Program-made: the position numbers and the translations under genes
Shown: piece by piece, positions 48,060 through 58,707 of the stretch
How the letters are laid out: each line of letters opens with the position of its first letter
Numbering within the stretch: position 1 is the stretch's first letter
The notes under the pieces: generated by a model
Databases searched by the model: none
The model's input: only the letters and a program-made list of their open reading frames with translations
Told to the model about the DNA's origin: nothing
Assembly: GCF_030272615.1 (NCBI RefSeq)
Contig: NC_081409.1
Coordinates: 205,651,364-205,715,363 of the forward strand
Direction: 5' to 3'
Length of the DNA stretch: 64,000 nt
From: Cryptomeria japonica
Lineage: Eukaryota > Streptophyta > Pinopsida > Cupressales > Cupressaceae

Positions 48060-48246
48060 TGCTTTGAAAACATGGTTGTTGAAAACATGGATTTTTCTTC
48101 TTCTTTTAGATTAATCCACGAATCACCAATCATTTTAGTGATCTCCCTATCCTTGCCAGGATGTAATGCTTTCAATTGTTTATACTGGTCAGCAAAGAAA
48201 AAATTGTAGCCATTCCTATCTTGCTTTGAAAACATGGTTGTTGAAA
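48060..48246 (-). pseudogene. HMG-box gene fragment between 25-bp direct repeats
   Basis: The minus strand at 48092-48217 encodes RNGYNFFFADQYKQLKALHP followed by GKDREITKMIGDSW, a clear HMG box of the plant ARID/HMG-box protein type (G-Y-N-F-F-F...L-x-P-G-x-(D/E)-R-x-I...I-G-x-x-W). Only about 42 of the usual 70 or so residues are present. The fragment is bracketed by direct repeats TGCTTTGAAAACATGGTTGTTGAAA (48060-48084 and 48222-48246). It lies antisense in the ORF1 intron. It looks like captured host-gene sequence; it has no start, no ARID part and no continuation. Confidence 0.75.
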
Positions 48247-51200
48247 GAATTTTTTCTAAATTTGAGTCATTGAGATGCTTGATATTAAATTCCAACCTAG
48301 AGGTAGTATGTCCATAAAGTCCAATGGCTACCAAAGTGATAGATTTCCACTAACTATTAGCTCTTATTGCAGTAACATTAAGTGTTGTTAAAGTGTCATA
48401 AAAAGTTGTCAAAGTTTCAACTTGTCATCAAAATGACATTATTGGTGAAGTATCCCAATTGTTTCTAAAATGACATTATTATACTAAATTTCAACTACTC
48501 CTAAAGTCCACCTTCTACCAATGTCGCAATGTGCATCTAAAGATGTTTTTGAACTTAAAAAATATTACACTAAATGTAAAAGTATGCCTCAATGAGAAAT
48601 AGAATGTCATGTGGAAAGAATATCTATATTTAATCATCCATGTATCTACACATATATGCATTCCAAATATATAACAATTATATCACTATTGTCATCTAAA
48701 AAATTTATTGAATCTAAATCATCATTTAATTCATACTTGTAATATTTTTCTTGCATTCATTTTTATGTGGATTTTCTTGACATAATTATAACTTAGCTTA
48801 ACATAGGATTTATTGAGAGACTTAGATCTCACTTTAAATTTGGAGCTTTGTCTTTTTTCTTATTTTTTCTCTTTGCTTTATCCTTTTATCTTCCTCTAAT
48901 AACCAATGCATCCTTAAAAAAAAAAGAGTTTTTTTTTGTTTTAACTCCTCCAAGAGTAGAGAACCTACTATTTATTCAAGCTTCAACCTAGTGTAGTACT
49001 ACTAGTTGCGATCACTAAATCATCCCATGATTCTAGCAAAGAACACAACAGAGCAGTACATGCATTGACAAGTTCATAGATATAACTTATGACTTTAATG
49101 GATTTAGTTACAATCAAAAGAGAGTAGTTGAATCAATTCCTATCAAGTTGAAAATATAAAGTGGTAGCCTAATTTAAGATAATGGTTAAAGATTGCAAGG
49201 GTAGTAAATTGTAATTCCATGGAAGTTACCTTCTTTGAAAAGATGAACTACACAACGCTACCATTAAACTATGATTAGAAGCCTCTCATGACAAGATGGT
49301 CAGCTATTATGGGTCCCAAAGTACAATTATCATAGGTATTGTAATCATCCATCTCTCTATAACAAACATACAAATGCACCATGATGGCCCAAAATGCCAA
49401 CTAAAAAAAATTCTTAATCGAAAATGAGCCCTCAGTGAAGTCTAGAGGAGATGATTATTCATTATCTAAATCAATGGAGTCATTTTATTCATTATCTATT
49501 CTCTCTCTCTCGTGATTATTTTTTTGATTTTGATGGAACTTATACTAATGCATCTTTAGATGTTAAAAAGTATTGTTTGAGTTGCATGGGCATTATGATA
49601 TTTTATTTTGTAGAATATTTCTTATACTTTGATTTAAGTGGATAATATTTCTTAATTGATGCTTATTATTAAAATAGGTCCACCTATTAATAATATAGAT
49701 CTATGTGAGTTTCCCTTTTTTATATTTAAGTTGGTAAATTTAATTAAAAGTTTTTCTGGAAGGTGAAATGTAAATTAAATAGTAATTGTAAATTTTCATG
49801 TTTGTATATATATGCAGATTATTTTTTCACATAATGGATGGATTTGAGATAGATGAGCTATTAAGTCTAGTGCCACCTCCACCTCCACCTCCACCTCCCC
49901 CTCCACCCGATCAGTTGAGGCAGACCATTAGGAGGAATATTGATTCTTTGATTAGAGATATCCATACCATTAGACGTGAGCCTCATCCACCTCCGCAGTT
50001 GTTACGCCTTGTAGATAGTATGCAAGGGATTGTACAGTGTGTATAGGCTTTAGATAGCGAGCTGGATAGCTATCATAGTTGGAGGGATGGATTGCGTGCA
50101 TTTTACGTTGATGGCCTAACATACAAACAAGTCAATGAATTAAAACTAACAAAAATAGATTTGAAACAATATTTTGTGAACCCTAAGATGGGTGAAGAGA
50201 TAGATTCAAAGAAGCCACAGATCTCAATTTGATGGTGTAGGCACCCAAGCATAGCTAGACACTTTTGGGAGTGGTGGGTGGATGGTGTTTGACTATCCAC
50301 CACACTCCAATCATGAGGTCCCCATGTATTTTTTGAAAAAATTGTGGGCCGAATTTGAATTGGGAAAAAAACCCAATTACTTTGATATTAGATCATTTCA
50401 GGGGGTCGAGAGAGGCATGCCCCAAGATAGGCCAGGGGCCAAATTGAGCAACGGAGTTAGAAACTGTGTGTGCGATGATCCCTTGGTTCCTCTTCCTGTA
50501 CCAATTGTTCCAGCACCTGCCCATCATCGAGCAGTTGATTCTACTCTTGGTTCATTGAGTGACCCATCAAGCAATTTGGTATAGCAGTTGTGCAAGGTGA
50601 AGGCTTCCCCCATCTTAGCACATGTTTGCACGAGCTATGGGAATGTATGTATGAGTCCACAGAGTGAGGATGCCCCCAGAGGAGATGGTGATTTTGATGA
50701 TGCTGATGATGTCGAGGAGGCTACACATGTTGATGTCATCTCTTCATATGTTGATCTCTTGTGGACAAATGATGATCATCCTACAGAGTTACAAATTTAT
50801 TTATATAATTTACAGTGCGATATTAAATTCCTTATATATAAACATATGAACCATAACATGGGTCAATATTTTTTGAATAGAGGATGGATCATACCATGTC
50901 ATTGAGGAACCGACATCATGTTACCTCGATACCTACAAATCTCGGTGCTCCATTTACTGTATACACTTTCATCTAGATACATTGTATTGATATGTACATT
51001 TAAAATAAACAATAAAAAATTTAATGTAATGATGTGTATGATATGTTTTTTCAATTTTGTAAGGTGCTTCATGTAGCACCGAGGTGGTTAGTTCTTCACG
51101 TGACCCGTCAACCGTTGAGGCTCAACCTCATATACCACTAGTATGTTTTTCATCTATTAATTTGAAGTGTTTATATGCTTACTAATTTATGTACAACTCT

Positions 51201-51411
51201 GATTCATGTTCGTTATTTTTTGCAATTGTAGGCTTTTGGATTGTTTGATGGTGCATCACATGTATGCCTTCACACATCAGTTACTTTGCCTGCATCACAT
51301 GTATGCAATTATGCGATAAACTTTTAGTCTATATATATATATATATACTTTATAATTTATGTATATATACAAGTTTGATTCATTCTGTATATATGTTGTT
51401 CAAGTCGATAC

Positions 51412-52202
51412 TGTATATGATGAAAATGGATAACAATAATAACAAGATTGAAAGGCTAAATGAATCCAACCACTAAACCCTAGCCTAACAACAACGAAGA
51501 TCCACCATAACATATGGAGATTACCTAAGACAATGCAAAATAAAACAAAATCACAAAGATTATACCATCACATGTCCAATAGGGTTTTGATCTCCATTCT
51601 TCCTATCTCCATTGATCTTGCTTGATATATTTGCTCTTAGATTTTATATGCACAAGAGCTCAACAAAGAACGGAATGTGGTTGCAAGTAGGATCGTAGTG
51701 TAGCCAATTGATCAAGTTGTTAGAATGCATCATTAGCATGAGTGATTAGGGTTTGATAATGAAGGAAGCATCTTCTTAAATAGAAGACACAATATGAAAT
51801 GGAGGGATAAGATTGAGAGGTGTAAAAAGAGAGGTCGGCTAGGATTAGAGGGTAGGTAAAAGAAATACCAAAATAATGAAAGAGGTAGGTAGTGTAGGAA
51901 TTAAGAGATGAATGACATGTGTCATGTGTAGAAAAAGCTAATGAATTAATTAAATAAATAAAGATTTATTTAATTAATAGAAGAAGTGGGATAATTAAAT
52001 AAATAAGAATATTTATTTAATTTAGGAAAAGGATAATTTAAATAAATAAATGTATTTATTTAAATGAGAAATAAGGCTAGAAGAGGATAAATGAATTAAT
52101 TAAATAAATAAAGATTTATTTAATTAATAGAAGAATTAGGCTTAGATAATTAAATAAATAAAATATTTATTTAATTAAACATGACAATTTTAGGTGTCTA
52201 CA
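51412..52202 (-). mobile_element. Solo LTR 3 (GATAC duplication)
   Basis: 791 bp flanked by GATAC at 51407-51411 and 52203-52207. Read on minus it starts TGTAGACACCTAAAATTG and ends TCATATACA. The 5' part is rich in 'aattaaataaata'. Non-coding. It sits within ORF1, probably in an intron. Confidence 0.92.
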
Positions 52203-52579
52203 GATACCACTACCAGTATTGGTATGGCTATGGGATTGAGCCAGATGCAACCGTCGACATTGTCATTTACGGTGATGATTAGAAAAATAATTTGTAATTT
52301 GTTTATACTATGTACCTGGCTTTTATAGGGATTATCAAAATTGATGTACAATGTTTGTTTTATAGAACTTGACTACAACCACTTTTCTTGTTCATGATAG
52401 TGGACCTCCACGTACCAGTGAGGCCATTGTAGATCATGGTGTATGGTAATTTATTTTAAATTTTCAATATTTAATTACTTTATAAGTGAATTATGCAAGT
52501 AGCTTCTTCTCATGTTAAATCTTCTTCTCATGTAAAATATTTTAATAATGTACAGGAGGGTGGAGACACTAATACTACA

Positions 52580-54014
52580 TGTAGACACATAAAAGTTGCA
52601 CAATGAATTAAGTGAATTTTATTCATTTAATTATTCTTAAATCTTCTAATTAATTAAATTAATTTTTAATTAATATACCATTCTTCTATCTAAGACATTT
52701 AATTAAATTCACATTTAATTAAATCCCCCTTCTAACCCATTTAATTAAATTTACATTTAATTAAAATCCCCCTTCTAGCCCATTTAATTAAATTTACATT
52801 TAATTAAAATCCCCCCACTTGCAAAATCCTACAAATGCAAATTTGCAACCACAATTGAAATAAATTAATTTTATTTTAATTAAATTCCCATCCACCCACT
52901 TGCAAAATCCTACATCTCCCACTTGCATCCTAACCCTCTTCCTAATTTCTTATAGAATCCATTTAATCCTAATCAATTAGCCTAAACCCATCCATTATCC
53001 CCTTTCCCTAAATTTGAGGAGGTCACTTCTCAAATTTGGAGTAAAGTCTTCAAAAGGCATTAAAGCCTTTATGCCTTCAACAAGCTAACTTGTCGAGTAC
53101 CCCCAAATTTGGAAGGACTCTTACAAATTTGTCCTCAAAGTCTTCCAAACCATTAATGGTTAACTAACCCTTTGTAGCATGGTTAGAGACTTTTTGACTA
53201 ACTCAACCTTCATCTAACCCAAGGGTCTCATCAAGCATTCATTGCTTTGACCATGGTTATCCCTTTAACCCTTGCACAAGAGTTTATCCTTTGGGTAAAA
53301 CCTTTATCCATTGGATAACCCTAACCTAACCTTAACCCTTACCTTCTAAGGTAACCATGAGGTCTTCTCAAGCATTTAATGCTTCTTTCATCTCCTCTCA
53401 AGCAACCTCTTGTTGACAATTGTCACCATTTCATTGGTGAGAATTGTGAATATGGATTGATTAACTTTCAATCCTGGCCCTTGTTAAGATTATCCAATCT
53501 TGACCATCCATTGCCCTATTTTCCCTATAAATAGAGCTCATTCCTTCTTCAAACAATCAAGTCTTTGTGCATCAAACCTATAGTCTCATAACATTAAGCA
53601 TATTATCTCTCTTTGATAGAATAGCATTTTAGATCATTTTGATAGCATTATAATCTTAGATATATCATGTTAATCTCGTATCATGTTAGCTTTATCTTAG
53701 TATCATTTTCATACTAATTTAAGCTTCATATCAATATCTTGCTTCCTATCATCATCTGGTTTCATATATAAATCATCACTATAATCTTGGTTGCATTCCA
53801 TTTAGATCTTAGAATCATAAATCTCGTTCTTTAGGTTGTCATCTTAAAGAATCAAGTGCTCTTCCAAGCTGAGAGCCACCTTGAATCTTGAAGATCGTTG
53901 GAGATAGAGGAACATGGAACGATTTTAAGAGTTTAGATTCATTTAACTTGTTTTGTTTGGATTTCTAACATCTAATACAATGTTTCATGTGTGTGTTTGA
54001 ACTGTTTTCTCCTC
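52580..54014 (+). mobile_element. Solo LTR 4 (CTACA duplication)
   Basis: Starts TGTAGACACATAAAAG, sister to solo LTR 3. TATA box CTATAAATAG near 53525. CTACA lies at 52575-52579 and 54015-54019; removing the insert with one CTACA gives an open ORF1 frame (...LQVDTTFPAYTTHTQ). With this duplication the LTR would end CTCCTC rather than CA; ending at 54019 gives CA but no duplication, so the right border is uncertain by five bases. Confidence 0.8.
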
Positions 54015-54159
54015 CTACAGGTTGACACCACATTTCCAGCATACACTACACACACACAAGATGGTGCATCTCAGGACCACATGCAGTAGGATGATTCATC
54101 TCAGCCACCATCACTTGGAGTGAAGAGGACTGTAGATGAGATGCACGAGAGTTCTTAGA

Positions 54160-54923
54160 TTATATATTTTAGATCATGTCATGTTATTGTATTATGGAAT
54201 TTTTATGATGATACTTGTTATGTTATCTTGGGACTTGTTATTATGTTATTTGGACTTGTTTTAATGTCATTTCCTTATTATTATTTTTTCAAGACTTGTT
54301 ATTGTAGACGTATAATCCCACACACAGTTATTATGTCATCAAGAATTGTTATGTGATTATATATAGGAATTTTTATTATGTCATTTCGTTGCTATTATGA
54401 TATTAGGTCCTATTATTATGATATCAGGTCTTGTTATGTGATTTGGCATCCTCTAGTGATTATATATGTGATGTTGTTTTGTGATTTGGTGCCCTCTAGT
54501 GATTATATATGATCTATTTATGACTTTATAATTTAACATTGTGATTGATCATCTTATAGTGCAACAGTTTATAATTCAATAAAATAATTATCCCAATTTA
54601 CAATAACATCCTATTCTTAAATAATAATAAAATCAAGAACTTACAATTAATCTATGAAGAGATTACGATAAAATAAATATATCATAAAAAATTAGAATGA
54701 TTGTAACACAATTAAAATGTGTACAAAATAACATTAAAAGGAGATAACTAATACAATGTTGTTTATGAAACCAAAGGTGTATCAAATGTAGACAAATACA
54801 ATGTTAAAGGGACAAAGAAAAACAATGATCATAATTAAATATAAAAGAGTTCACACAATTAACACAAACTTACATGCATATAAATTTGATTCAACCTAAA
54901 GTACCATCTTCATCCTCTCTCTT
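54160..54923. other. Gap between converging genes
   Basis: AT-rich, non-coding. The 3' ends of ORF1 (plus) and the transposase gene (minus) face each other across it. It should hold both poly(A) signals. 54200-54500 has loosely repeated 'cttgttattatgttatttgg'-like units. Confidence 0.5.
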
Positions 54924-55276
54924 CTACAATGCATCTATGATTGCCTCATGCTCTTCTACTGAAAGTGTCCACAATACCTTATTAGCAAGTCTACCTTTGT
55001 ATCTTTCTAATTTGATGTTTGTTGCCACCACCAAATGAGAATAGTGTATAATCTTATTTTTTGATTGGTAGTCTTCATAAGCTGGTAAGTCATTCCTTCT
55101 TGTTAAGTATTTGCGTAGCCATGTGCCAACTACCACAACAAGCCCAACTGGATATTGAAAACCATCATCATCTACTTGATCACATATTAACTTTTTCTTA
55201 GGTTCTACACATCTAACTAGCCAATACTCAACCTGCTCATCATTATCCTCAGGTGCAACAATAGCATACACATGTC

Positions 55277-55409
55277 CTAGAAAACAAATTTATGTACATG
55301 TAGAAATAAAAATTGTTAGAATTTATAATTCAAATACAATCATAAATTATACGACAATACATAAAAATATATAATATAAAGTTATAAACAAGAAATTGAA
55401 TTTTATTAC
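55277..55409 (-). other. Intron in the transposase-like gene
   Basis: Minus strand: CCTG|GTAATA donor and TTTTCTAG|GACATG acceptor. The split Gly codon rejoins to read IQPG-HVYAIVAP in frame with the last exon. Confidence 0.75.
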
Positions 55410-56467
55410 CAGGTTGTATGAGGTCTGAAACACGCTCATAATCTTTTGATGCAAATGCATGATTTGGGTCTTCATTTCTTCTAACATCTTGATATTGTGT
55501 CTCACTAGGTGTTAAGGATTTGTGTTTGCATTCTTCCACCCATTAAGTATTCTCGCATTCTTCCCATTCACCTGCAACACAAAATTGAAAAAAACATGCA
55601 ATCTCTCTAGTCCATATAGTCCAAGTGTTAGAATTAGAACTCTTAAATGAATGCCATCTAATTGACCCATTGATTGTATTAGAATCATATCTTGGAAGGA
55701 TATTCTCCTCTTTAATTAACCATAAGAAACATCTAATTGCAGAGTTCTGACTTGATCCTATGGATAAAGTTGCACTACACCAATCCACAATTGTGCTTGC
55801 ATTTTTAAATTTATCCTTTTCCTCGAATTTGAGTTGCTCTTTGCAAAGGGCTCTCTTAACACATGCACAAGTACCATCATGTTCTCTTTTCCTGTGTCCA
55901 TCCTCAAAAAAACTCCATGTGTTCGATATTAGTTTTCTTATGAATCCTACTCAACCAATAAAACATTCTAGCATTCTTGAATTTCCTTGTGCAATTATCT
56001 AATCATATTCGATGTTGTGTCATCTGAATTTCTCTCTCCCTCAAATTCTAAAAAAAGGTCTTGAAGCAATACTGGAAAAACTCAGATGAGTGTAATTTAT
56101 TATCACTCATATAGAAATGGTACTCTCTCAAAATTTTACAATCCTCTTTTGTACTATCTAGTGCGTACCTATAGACAATATGGACAAAAATTGATACTTG
56201 CACTGAATTGTAGTATTGTGATTGGGCCTCATCTTGTGGTGCAAGCATGTAGTTCTCTGCAAAGTCAATGACCAAAAGTATACTACCAATAGGAAATGTT
56301 CCTTACATATTCGAAACTAACCATCGAGCCATCTAGCATTTTGAGTGTGTTTAACATATTTAGGTATGATCTTACTCTTAAATTCATTCATAAATGCATG
56401 AACACTAACTTTTTCAGTGATTAGATCGCACCATCTTCCAGCCTTTCCATCCTTCAGTGGATACTCA

Positions 56468-56800
56468 GGTAAGTGCACAAAGTGGTGTCCACTTAGCGTG
56501 GAATTTTTACACTTAGAAAAAAATGGCAAATCTCATGAAGCGGATAAAAACGAAACGGGATCCCGTTTCACGTCGGGATCCTGAGCCAAAATTTGAAACG
56601 GGATCCAGTTTAGCTTCGGGATCCTGAGCCTAGATCTAAGAAACAGGATCCTATTTCAAAAACAAAACGAGATCTTGTTTCCTTTTTTTTATTTTTTTTA
56701 TTTTTTATTTTTTTAAACAAAATACAAGCTATATATACATGAAATATAAAATTTATATATAAGTCACATTTCTCTTTGTCTTTTTTTTCCTTTCTATCTC
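56468..56800. repeat. Left inverted repeat and GGATCC cassettes
   Basis: Terminal repeat, then 'cgaaacgggatcccgtttcacgtcgggatcctgagcc' and two further variants (56555-56690), an A/T-only stretch, then 'ctatatatacatgaaatata...ctctttgtc' (56729-56780), which returns inverted at 61697-61759. Confidence 0.8.
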
Positions 56801-56998
56801 ACTTTATCCCCTCTCTCCCAAAATCTAAAACTATGTCTCTACCTCTCTCTCACATCCTTAACTCTTTACTCTTTATCTTCGCTATCTCTATACACCTCCC
56901 CTTACCCTCTACCTACCTATATTTCTCTATATATACATATCTACCTCTCTCTTAACGTACCATCTCTCTCTCCCAACCAACTTATCTTTCTCTGCATG

Positions 56999-57490
56999 TG
57001 TCATAATAGGTCTTACTAAGGGGTCTTATGTCATAATAGGTCCTACTAAGAGGTATAATGTCTTAATAGATCATCTTAAGGGGTCTTATGACATAATAGG
57101 ACCTATTATGTCATTATGTCATAATAGGACGCATTATGACATTATAAGTCCTATTATGACATAATACCCCTTAACAAGTCCTAGTAAGGGGTATAAAGTT
57201 ATAATAGGTCTTCTTAAGGGGTTTTATGACATAATATGACCTATGATGTCATAATAGGACCTATGATGACATAATAGAACCTATTACATCATCATAGATC
57301 TTATTATGTCATTATTAGTCCTATTATGATATAATACCCCTTGACAAGTCCTACTAAGGGGTATAATGTCATAATAGGTCCTCTTAAGGGGTCTTATGAC
57401 ATTATAGGACCTATTATCACATAATAGGTCCTATTATGTGATAATCAATCTTATTATGTCATAATAGATCCTACTAAGGGGTCTTATGTC
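56999..57490. repeat. Palindromic satellite, left block
   Basis: Back-to-back copies of TCATAATAGGTCCTA-type text, alternating orientation, so that strings like CCTATTATGACATAATAGG form quasi-palindromes. Interspersed arms 'ctaaggggtcttatg' and 'aagaggtataatg'. It is split from the main block by solo LTR 5. Confidence 0.9.
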
Positions 57491-58707
57491 TGTAAAGCGG
57501 AAATCGCGATCGAACCCTAGTTGCTCTCCCCTCTTCCAACTCCAAGGAGAGAGAAGGGAGATTCACTAGGGTTGATGGTTTTCACTTAGGGGAGAGACTT
57601 TACATTCAAAAGAGGGGTTGAAACCCACAAGATCCAATCCCACGCAATGCAAGATTGGATGCTAAATGAGTTTCAAGGGTTATGACAACAAGGCTACCCT
57701 CTTTTGTAAAGAATGTGCATAGAAGAATTAAGCTAGGAATGCATAGAAAGTGAGAAAGATTCGCTTATAAACTGAGATAGGAATACAGTATGAAGCTGCG
57801 GATCTGGAATTAGCAGTAAAATGTCGATACGGCGCTGTCCTGCAAATTTGAGCAAAAGTTGTCAGGACGATGGCGCCCGGCGCCACGGTCCTCCGATAAA
57901 TCCGCGAAACAAAGGGGGATCTGTTCGTCTCTGCACAAGGATTCCAGATCTTCAATTTCAGCCGCATACCTACAACCTACACACAGAAAAGCGAAGACGA
58001 TTGGGGGGTTAGGGATTAGGGGTTTGCCATTAGGTCAAACCCCGGTTTTGGAATTAACCAAGAAATGAGCAAGTGCTGTAAATGTAAATGACTGTAAAAC
58101 AAGTACTAATACCTTGTTCTAAGGATGTTTGTATCCTTATGTGCGAAGGTTTAGATGTTGTATGTTGTATGTTGTAGTAGTATGTGATCTCCTCTTCAAT
58201 GGTTGAATCCTTGTCTTGAATGCAACACTTAGCCTTGAATGGAGACTTGAAATGATCAATTGCTTGAAGGAATGCTTGAATGCTTGAATGCTTGAGTATA
58301 GTTTCCATCCTTTTTCCATCATATTGAATAAAAGAGGAAAATGTAGTTTATATACTTGTCATTTAGGGCTGATAGACTAATTTTCCCGACCTTAGGCCGA
58401 CCAGGGAAAGTTAATTTCCAAATTGCAAACAAAAAGACCCGAGACCCCTTAGGAGACCGGGCCCAAAATAGGACCCAGGGACCAGGGCGCTGGGCGCCAT
58501 GGTCCTGGGGACCAGGGCGCTGGGCGCTCTGGTCCCACCTCCCGGGACAGCAGGGTGCAAGGAGGTTCAGGCCAGGGTGCTTGAAAAATGCAGTTTTTAG
58601 TGTCATAATCAGGTTTCGGGGTCTCCATTCAGGTTGCGTGTTGCGTCGCCATCGTGAAGACCGAAATGCAGTCGAAATTGCAAGTGTCACAATTTTAGGA
58701 CGCTACA
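57491..58707 (-). mobile_element. Solo LTR 5 (ATGTC duplication)
   Basis: 1217 bp inside the satellite, flanked by ATGTC (57486-57490 and 58708-58712). On minus it starts TGTAGCGTCCTAAAATTG and ends TTTCCGCTTTACA. A TATA-like run (GTATATAAAC) lies near 58350 on minus. GC-rich compared with its surroundings, including a doubled 30-bp block at 58481-58540. Probably gypsy-type from its TGTAGCGTCC start, which is a weak argument. Confidence 0.92.

Larger units (their letters stand above)
46763..54159 (+). pseudogene. ORF1 of the DNA transposon, multi-exon, function unknown
   Basis: Exon 1 is 46763-46845 (MGKRFRRAWVPFFF...), ending CAG|GTACGT. A 3-kb intron ends TATATGCAG at 49817, and splicing joins an Arg codon in frame to ...HIMDGFEIDELLSLV, a run of about 12 prolines (49870-49908) and RRNIDSLIRDIHTIRREP. 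After a stop at 50044-50046 come Trp-rich blocks (DSYHSWRDGLRAFYVDGLTY; HPSIARHFWEWWVDG), then DYPPHSNHEVPMYFLKKLWA in another frame. Further small exons are likely (for example ending CTA|GTATGT near 51140); the last reads DSSQPPSLGVKRTVDEMHES and stops at 54159. No domain recognised. Accessory transposon protein or captured gene are both possible. Confidence 0.5.

Noticed and set aside
49870-49908. Polyproline run as an extensin or cell-wall protein
   Set aside because: No SPPPP periodicity or signal peptide. The frame continues from exon 1 of ORF1 of the transposon.
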